A DNA stretch of 18,355 nucleotides, from positions 1 to 18,355 of the forward strand of contig CAJMQS010000041.1 of assembly GCA_905215645.1 (NCBI GenBank). The letters are read 5' to 3'. Source of the stretch: an uncultured bacterium. GTDB taxonomy: Bacteria; Bacillota; Negativicutes; Acidaminococcales; Acidaminococcaceae. The notes under the pieces are model-generated. The model had not been told where the DNA came from. It was given only the letters and a program-made list of their open reading frames with translations, and did not search any database. Position numbers and translations under genes: made by a program. Positions 14,178 through 18,355 of the stretch are shown piece by piece; within the stretch, counting starts at the first letter, position 1; each line of letters starts with the position of its first letter.

Positions 14178-15512
14178 ATGGAAATCATCAATACCCTGGG
14201 AAATCAGATTGCAGGATGGAAGGCACTTTTGGCTGGAGAAGCGGGAAATATTCCGTCTCTGCCTTTCCTGAAGACAGGGGCGGAGGTCCTCCTGGGGCTC
14301 CTGGTCCTGTTCTTCATCGCCTATCGGTTCCGGACCCATCAGCTGCGCCGGGAGCGGAAGATGCGGTACCGGATCGCCCGGATGATCGCCCATTTGTGCG
14401 ATACCTATGACAGCCTGGAAGATGTGGACTGGAAAAAGCAAAAAGTCTATCGGTATCAGTTCGTGGATGGGGATCTGAAGATCCAGGAACGGGACATCGA
14501 CGGGATGGAAGACCTGATCGGACCGCTCCATCCGGGGGATGCCCTGAAATACACGGAGGAATACCTGAAAGGGGCCATCGAAAAGGCCATGAAGACCTGC
14601 TGCCCTGTGGAATTCACAGCCCGGGAAAAAGGGGAAGATGGGGTGTACCATTGGAAATCCTTCCTGTTCCAGGGCATCAAGAATGACAAGCTCCACCGCC
14701 GCAGCTGCCTTTTGCTGAAACGGGGGGTGGACGACAGCCACTCTCAGGAAATGGAGAAGAGGGCTCAGCTGAGCCTGGATATGAATGAAGCCAGGGAAGC
14801 GGCTCAGGCCAAGAGTGAATTCCTGAACCGGTTCAGCCAGGATACCCGGGAAGCCCTCCGGGACATCATGGGGAACCTGACCCTTACCAAGGATGAAGTG
14901 GATCCCCAGCGGCGAAAAGAATACATGGACGAAAGCCAGCAGGAAGTCCACTATCTCATGGCTATGATCGAGGATGTGAAGGAACTGTCCGACATCGAGA
15001 ACGGGAACCTGGAGATCTGCAGCGAGGAATTCAATGTAGATGAGACTTTGGAGAAAATGAACCAGCTGTTCCAGAAAGAAGCGGAGAAACAGGGGATTTC
15101 CTATAGCTGCACCGTAGAACCTCTCCTGTATCCCAATTTGATCGGGGATGAGAAGCGGCTGGAACAGGTGCTCCTGAATCTCCTGACTCATGCCCTGCTC
15201 TTCACGGACAAGGGCCAGAAGGTCCTGTGCGCGGTGCGCCAGAAACTGGTGAAGAACAAGAAAGTGGCCATGGAATTCACTGTGCTCTGTGCCGGCATGA
15301 AGGTCCCCCAGGAAATGGTGGATAAAGCTTTCCTGCCTTTCGAACTGACCCGCCAGGTAGGAAATGCCCGGGTCCATGGAGGACTGGGCCTTGTGGTGAC
15401 ACAGCGACTGGTCCAGCTCCTGGGCGGACAGATTAAGGCGGACAATGCGGAAGGCCGGGGGATGCGCTACATCATCGAGCTGCCTTTTGCCTTTGCCAGC
15501 AGTGTCAAGTAA
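14178..15512 (+). CDS. Degenerate sensor histidine kinase (predicted pseudokinase)
   Basis: This 444-aa protein has the layout of a membrane-bound sensor kinase but lacks key catalytic residues. One TM helix lies at about residues 32-52. A PAS-like region covers about 75-185 (HPGDALKYTEEYLKGA, then DGVYHWKSFLF), then a coiled linker leads into AKSEFLNRFSQDTREALRDI, which aligns with the usual AKSEFLxxMSHEIRTPLNxI. The phospho-acceptor His is Gln221 and the following Pro is Ala226. In the ATPase part, the N-box reads NLLTHALLFT, with His338 in place of the Mg-binding Asn. The G1 box reads CAGMK (371-375), with Cys371 in place of Asp. The G2-like HGGLGLVVTQ is kept. No response regulator is nearby. 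AAGGAG (14164-14169) precedes the ATG. The intact length suggests a retained non-catalytic role. Confidence 0.8.
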   Translation: MEIINTLGNQIAGWKALLAGEAGNIPSLPFLKTGAEVLLGLLVLFFIAYRFRTHQLRRERKMRYRIARMIAHLCDTYDSLEDVDWKKQKVYRYQFVDGDLKIQERDIDGMEDLIGPLHPGDALKYTEEYLKGAIEKAMKTCCPVEFTAREKGEDGVYHWKSFLFQGIKNDKLHRRSCLLLKRGVDDSHSQEMEKRAQLSLDMNEAREAAQAKSEFLNRFSQDTREALRDIMGNLTLTKDEVDPQRRKEYMDESQQEVHYLMAMIEDVKELSDIENGNLEICSEEFNVDETLEKMNQLFQKEAEKQGISYSCTVEPLLYPNLIGDEKRLEQVLLNLLTHALLFTDKGQKVLCAVRQKLVKNKKVAMEFTVLCAGMKVPQEMVDKAFLPFELTRQVGNARVHGGLGLVVTQRLVQLLGGQIKADNAEGRGMRYIIELPFAFASSVK

Positions 15513-15533
15513 TTTGAAAGGAAGAATCGCGAA

Positions 15534-16376
15534 ATGCTTCATATCGGATGTCATCTGTCTTCCAGCAAAGGATTCGCCGCCATGGGGAAGACGGCCCTTG
15601 CTATCGGAGCAGATACCTTTGCCTTTTTCACCCGGAACCCCCGAGGAAGCCGGGCCAAGGCCATCGACCCTAAGGATGTGGAAAAGTTCCAGGCCCTGTG
15701 GGCGCCCAACCGGTCCATCCCTCTGGTGGCTCATGCTCCATATACCCTGAACCCGGCTTCCAGCAAGGAGGACGTGCGGACCTTTGCCCGGGAGACCATC
15801 GGGGACGACCTGGTAAAAATGGAAGCCATCCCCGGCAATTATTACAACATGCATCCAGGGAACCATCTGGGCCAGGGGACAGACACCGGCATCCAGCTCA
15901 TTTCTGACTGTCTCAATGCGGTGCTGCCCCGGGCGGAACATACCACCCTGCTTTTAGAGACCATGGCCGGGAAGGGGACGGAAGTGGGACGGACCTTTGA
16001 AGAGCTCCGGGCCATCATCGACCGGCTGGAACTGCCGGAAAAAGTGGGAGTCTGCCTGGATACCTGCCATGTGTGGGATGGAGGCTATGATATTGTCTCT
16101 AATCTGGACGGGGTGCTGGAAACCTTCGACCGGGTCCTGGGGCTGGACCGGCTGAAGGCCATCCATCTCAACGACAGCAAGAATCCCCTAGGGGCCCATA
16201 AGGACCGGCACGAGAAGCTGGGCTTGGGCTGTATCGGACTGGAAGCCCTGGAAAGAGTCGTGAACCATCCGGCTTTCCGGGATCTGCCTTTTATCCTGGA
16301 GACTCCCAATGAGCTGACAGGCTACCAGGAAGAAATCCGCCTGATGCGTCAGGCACGGGAAGCGGAGGAGAGATGA
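15534..16376 (+). CDS. nfo: Endonuclease IV (AP endonuclease)
   Basis: This zinc-dependent TIM-barrel enzyme cuts DNA 5' of abasic sites in base excision repair (280 aa, standard length). All nine expected metal ligands are visible: His67 (AHAPY), His107 (NMHPGNH), Glu142 (LLETMAGKG), Asp176 and His179 (CLDTCH), His211 (HLNDSK), Asp224 and His226 (KDRHEKLG) and Glu256 (LETPN). The start MLHIGCHLSSSKGF matches the family N-terminus, and AAAGGAAG (15517-15524) lies nine bases upstream of ATG 15534. The stop codon overlaps the next gene (ATGA at 16373-16376), so nfo and thiT are translationally coupled. The link to the upstream envelope genes looks like operon position rather than function. Confidence 0.96.
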   Translation: MLHIGCHLSSSKGFAAMGKTALAIGADTFAFFTRNPRGSRAKAIDPKDVEKFQALWAPNRSIPLVAHAPYTLNPASSKEDVRTFARETIGDDLVKMEAIPGNYYNMHPGNHLGQGTDTGIQLISDCLNAVLPRAEHTTLLLETMAGKGTEVGRTFEELRAIIDRLELPEKVGVCLDTCHVWDGGYDIVSNLDGVLETFDRVLGLDRLKAIHLNDSKNPLGAHKDRHEKLGLGCIGLEALERVVNHPAFRDLPFILETPNELTGYQEEIRLMRQAREAEER

Positions 16377-16978
16377 TGAAGCTCTTTGCCCTGCTGGGGA
16401 AAAGCCCCATGACTCTCCTGACCCTTCTGGGGGTATTCCTGATCCTGGCCTTTCTGCTGCGGACCCGGAAGGTGAAACTCACCACCCATCAGGCCACCGT
16501 CTGCGGGCTGCTGCTGGCCCTTACCCTGGTGCTGAGCCTTCTTCCCCTTTACCGGATGCCCTACGGCGGCACCATCACCCTGGGGGGCATGCTGCCCATC
16601 ATGCTCATCGCTTTTGCCTACGGGCCGGAAGTGGGGATCATGGCCGGGTTCGTCTACGGGATGCTGAACCTTCTGCTGAACCCCTATATCCTCCAGCCGG
16701 TCCAGGTGCTCTTCGATTATCCCCTGCCCTTCATGGCCCTGGGGCTGTGCGGCTTCTTTCCCCGGCGTCCTTATCTGGGCATGGCTGTGGGGGTTGGCCT
16801 CCGGTATCTCTTCCATTTCATTTCCGGGGTGGCTTTCTTTGCCAGCTATGCACCCAAAGGCATGTCACCGGCGGTCTATTCCCTGGTGGCCAACGGCACC
16901 TACCTGCTCCCGGATCTGGTGATTTGCATGGTTCTCTATCGGCTGCTGCCCATGGACCGGTTCCGGAAGATGATGTAA
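16373..16978 (+). CDS. thiT: Energy-coupled thiamine transporter, S component ThiT
   Basis: ThiT binds thiamine in the membrane and works with a shared ECF energising module (EcfA, EcfA', EcfT), which is not encoded here (201 aa). Six hydrophobic helices are seen, with the family landmarks FAYGPEVGIMAGFVYGMLNL, LDP-like NPYILQPVQVLFDYPLPF, and the thiamine-site region FHFISGVAFFASYAPKGMSP followed by YSLVANGTYLLPD. A variable extra helix at residues 12-28 precedes the core. The start overlaps the nfo stop; GGAGGAG (16364-16370) is close to ATG 16373 and slightly better spaced for ATG 16376, which would remove one residue. No TPP riboswitch is seen upstream, so thiamine control would have to act elsewhere. 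Confidence 0.92.
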   Translation: MMKLFALLGKSPMTLLTLLGVFLILAFLLRTRKVKLTTHQATVCGLLLALTLVLSLLPLYRMPYGGTITLGGMLPIMLIAFAYGPEVGIMAGFVYGMLNLLLNPYILQPVQVLFDYPLPFMALGLCGFFPRRPYLGMAVGVGLRYLFHFISGVAFFASYAPKGMSPAVYSLVANGTYLLPDLVICMVLYRLLPMDRFRKMM

Positions 16979-16985
16979 AAAGGCC

Positions 16986-17013
16986 TTGCATATTTATCTT
17001 CTTGTGGTATAAT
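16986..17013 (+). promoter_or_regulatory. Promoter of the infC-rpmI-rplT operon
   Basis: TTGCAT (16986-16991) and a perfect TATAAT (17008-17013) are 16 bases apart, and TGG just before the -10 box makes an extended -10 (TGnTATAAT). The predicted start near 17020 gives a leader of about 136 bases before infC. Confidence 0.82.
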
Positions 17014-17019
17014 AATCAA

Positions 17020-17125
17020 GTAACCAAAGTAGAGGCCACCTGCTTCTCACCTTGCGGTAACGCTCGACAGGGTCATTGATAGGGAATTGTGACGGGTGGA
17101 CTTTGGTTCGCCCGTTTTATTTTTT
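17020..17125 (+). ncRNA. infC operon leader RNA with attenuator (L20-leader type)
   Basis: In Firmicutes, ribosomal protein L20 binds the leader of its own operon and promotes premature termination. This leader is in the right place and ends in an intrinsic terminator (17092-17125). Upstream, CCACC (17036-17040) can pair with GGTGG (17095-17099), which forms part of the left terminator arm, giving a possible antiterminator; TCACC (17047-17051) is a second candidate. I recognise the class by position and architecture and have not folded the full pseudoknot. Confidence 0.6.
17092..17125 (+). terminator. Attenuator terminator in the infC leader
   Basis: ACGGGTGGAC (17092-17101) pairs with GTTCGCCCGT (17106-17115) over ten base pairs, two of them G-U, around loop TTTG. 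TTTT-A-TTTTTT follows (17115-17125). It lies 30 bases before the infC start codon, so it must be conditional. Confidence 0.85.
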
Positions 17126-17155
17126 ATTGTTTTGAACCTATTGGAGGTGAACGTC

Positions 17156-17674
17156 ATAGCAAAAGATGAACTGCGGATCAATGAAGCCATCCGCGCAAGA
17201 GAAGTTCGTGTCAACTCTGTGGACGGGGAACAGTTCGGGATCATGTCTCTCCATGATGCCCTGCACCTGGCCGAAGAAAAACACCTGGACCTGGTGGAAA
17301 TCGCTCCGAAAGCCAAACCTCCGGTCTGCCGGATCATGGATTACGGTAAGTATCTCTATGAACAGCAGAAGAGAGAGAAAGAAGCACGGAAACGCCAGAG
17401 AGTCATCGATGTAAAGGAAGTCAAGCTCCGGATCCGCATCGAAGACCACGATTTCGAAGTCAAGACCAAGAATGCCATCCGCTTCTTACAGGGCGGTGAC
17501 AAGGTAAAAGTTACCATCATGTTCCGGGGCCGGGAAATGACCCATCCGGAACTGGGTGAACAATTACTGAATAGAATGGCTGACCAACTGCAGGAAATTG
17601 CCACTGTAGAAAGAAAGCCGAAACTGGAAGGACGCAACATGATCATGATCGTTGCTCCCAAAAGTTCCAAATAA
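17156..17674 (+). CDS. infC: Translation initiation factor IF-3
   Basis: IF-3 binds the 30S subunit, keeps subunits apart and checks the start codon and initiator tRNA (172 aa). The N-terminal domain starts AKDELRINEAIRAREVRV and continues through APKAKPPVCRIMDYGKYLYE; a Lys/Arg-rich linker (QQKREKEARKRQRV) and the C-terminal domain with KNAIRFLQGGDKVKVTIMFR follow. The chosen start is ATA at 17156: GGAGGT (17143-17148) is seven bases away and protein length then fits the family. The only other in-frame choices are a GTG inside the ribosome binding site (17147) and a GTG at 17096 inside the terminator. Rare start codons are a known feature of infC, allowing IF-3 to repress its own synthesis. 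The gene is first in the infC-rpmI-rplT operon. Confidence 0.95.
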   Translation: MAKDELRINEAIRAREVRVNSVDGEQFGIMSLHDALHLAEEKHLDLVEIAPKAKPPVCRIMDYGKYLYEQQKREKEARKRQRVIDVKEVKLRIRIEDHDFEVKTKNAIRFLQGGDKVKVTIMFRGREMTHPELGEQLLNRMADQLQEIATVERKPKLEGRNMIMIVAPKSSK

Positions 17675-17692
17675 CAAGGAGGATGTCCAATC

Positions 17693-17890
17693 ATGCCGAA
17701 AATGAAAACCCGCAGATCCGCTGCTAAACGCTTCAAAGCCACCGCTACCGGTGAATTCAAACGTGGTAAAGCTTTCCGGAGCCATATCCTGGAACACAAA
17801 TCTCCTACCCGCAAGAGAAACCTGCGCAAAGCAGCTCTGGTCCACAAGACCGACCACGAACGCGTAGCCAAGATGCTGCCCTACGCATAA
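17693..17890 (+). CDS. rpmI: 50S ribosomal protein L35
   Basis: This is a small basic protein of the large ribosomal subunit (65 aa, standard length). It starts MPKMKTRRSAAKRFKATATG and continues with the family's KRGKAFRSHILEHKSPTRKR. AAGGAGG (17676-17682) lies ten bases before the ATG. It is 18 bases after infC and 46 before rplT, the conserved operon order. The codons are more A/T-tolerant and favoured (CGT, AAA, GCT) than in neighbouring envelope genes, as expected for a highly expressed gene. Confidence 0.98.
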   Translation: MPKMKTRRSAAKRFKATATGEFKRGKAFRSHILEHKSPTRKRNLRKAALVHKTDHERVAKMLPYA

Positions 17891-17936
17891 TTCCACTGTT
17901 AGAGAGATTGCAGAGATTCCAAGGAGGAAATAACAA

Positions 17937-18290
17937 ATGGCAAGAATTAAAGTCGGCGTAACCGCCCATAGACGTCATAAACACATCCTGAAGCTGGCCA
18001 AAGGCTACAGAGGTTCTAAGAGCAAGCTGTTCAAGAAGGCCAATGAAACCGTCATGAAGGGCCTGATGTATGCCCGCCGTGACAGAAGAGCCAAGAAACG
18101 TGAATTCCGTCAGCTGTGGATCGCCCGGATCAACGCTGCTACCCGGGCCAACGGCCTGAGCTACAGCCGTTTCATCTGCGGCCTGACCAAAGCCGGCGTC
18201 GTGCTGGACCGGAAAGTCCTGGCCGACATGGCTGTCAACGATGCTGCCGCTTTCACCAAACTGGTGGAAACCGCCAAGGCTGCACTGTAA
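17937..18290 (+). CDS. rplT: 50S ribosomal protein L20
   Basis: L20 is an early assembly protein of the large subunit and, in Firmicutes and enterics, represses its own operon through mRNA binding (117 aa, standard). The chain begins MARIKVGVTAHRRHKHILKL and has the basic helix KGYRGSKSKLFKKANE, followed by the globular C-terminal part (IARINAATRANGLSYSRFIC, then GVVLDRKVLADMA). AAGGAGG (17921-17927) lies nine bases before the ATG. The 46-base gap to rpmI contains CACTGTTAGAGAGATTG (17894-17910), which recurs with one change across the rplT stop codon. Confidence 0.98.
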   Translation: MARIKVGVTAHRRHKHILKLAKGYRGSKSKLFKKANETVMKGLMYARRDRRAKKREFRQLWIARINAATRANGLSYSRFICGLTKAGVVLDRKVLADMAVNDAAAFTKLVETAKAAL

Positions 18291-18302
18291 GAGAGATTGT
18301 AA

Positions 18303-18332
18303 AAGGGGCTGTTGCATGGGCAACAGCCCCTT
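18303..18332 (+). terminator. Long hairpin after rplT (probable bidirectional terminator)
   Basis: AAGGGGCTGTTGC (18303-18315) pairs perfectly with GCAACAGCCCCTT (18320-18332) around loop ATGG, a 13-base-pair stem. Only two T residues follow on the + strand, but on the minus strand the stem is followed by TTTT, so termination is predicted to be better for transcripts coming from the right. The inner 18 bases are the exact reverse complement of 2387-2404. Confidence 0.8.
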
Positions 18333-18333
18333 A

Positions 18334-18355
18334 GTCGGAAGTCGGGAGTCTGAAG
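18334..18355 (+). repeat. Heptamer tandem repeat tract 4 (GTCGGGA unit), cut by window end
   Basis: GTCGGAA, GTCGGGA and GTCTGAA run in tandem from 18334, and the final base (G18355) begins another unit. The tract sits one base after the rplT hairpin and probably continues beyond the window. Confidence 0.75.

Noticed and set aside
14178..15512. Ordinary functional sensor histidine kinase
   Set aside because: The HisKA and ATPase folds are recognisable, but His, N-box Asn and G1 Asp are all replaced, so normal autophosphorylation is not expected.
12138..15941. A 1267-codon open frame on the minus strand across four genes
   Set aside because: It is aligned codon-on-codon with the plus-strand genes, so a stop would need a sense TTA, CTA or TCA codon, which these genes avoid. 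The translation is His/Pro/Gly-rich low-complexity sequence without domains, and it ignores gene borders.
16290..16372. TPP riboswitch before thiT
   Set aside because: thiT overlaps nfo by four bases, so there is no leader, and I see no TPP core motif in the nfo coding end.

Overview
The window is a Gram-positive-type housekeeping block from a bacterium that is most likely a member of the Negativicutes, perhaps Acidaminococcaceae. This is an inference from three things: Firmicutes-like gene order (hpf-secA-prfB, ftsE-ftsX-M23 hydrolase-S41 protease, infC-rpmI-rplT), fairly GC-rich codon use (many CTG, GGC and CGG codons, few TTA, CTA and TCA codons), and intergenic heptamer repeats of a kind I associate with that group. 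All genes recognised lie on the + strand.

Layout. Bases 1-54 are the 3' end of a group II intron (end of domain V plus domain VI with its bulged branch-point A). A consensus-like promoter follows at once and drives a three-gene polar amino acid ABC importer (lipoprotein, permease, ATPase; 121-2305). A heptamer-repeat tract plus a strong hairpin terminator closes that operon. Then come hpf with its own promoter and terminator (2447-3151), and secA with its own promoter (3169-5723). A terminator-like hairpin separates secA from prfB (5844-6944). From prfB on, genes are tightly packed: a DUF5693-type membrane protein, csaB (polysaccharide pyruvyl transferase), ftsE, ftsX, an M23 murein hydrolase with a coiled coil, then a 129-base repeat-rich gap, ctpA (S41 protease), a degenerate histidine kinase, nfo (endonuclease IV) and thiT (thiamine ECF S-component). 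The window ends with a promoter, an L20-type leader with attenuator, infC (ATA start), rpmI, rplT, and another hairpin plus heptamer tract cut by the window edge.

How the genes work together. The central block is a cell-envelope and division module. FtsEX is an ABC-type device that normally activates a murein hydrolase, and the M23 protein directly downstream is the obvious partner. DUF5693 and CsaB form a translationally coupled pair expected to act on a pyruvylated surface polymer. CtpA is an envelope protease. SecA, RF2, Hpf, IF3, L35 and L20 cover secretion and translation.

Most notable observations: (i) four heptamer-repeat tracts with different unit sequences; two of them sit next to hairpins sharing an 18-base core palindrome that occurs in opposite orientations at the two ends of the window; (ii) a histidine-kinase-like protein that has lost the phospho-acceptor His, the N-box Asn and the G1-box Asp; (iii) prfB without the usual autoregulatory frameshift, but with a terminator-like hairpin in front of it; (iv) infC starting at ATA behind an attenuator; (v) SecA without the C-terminal zinc-binding motif; (vi) the intron end lying 8 bases from a -35 box.
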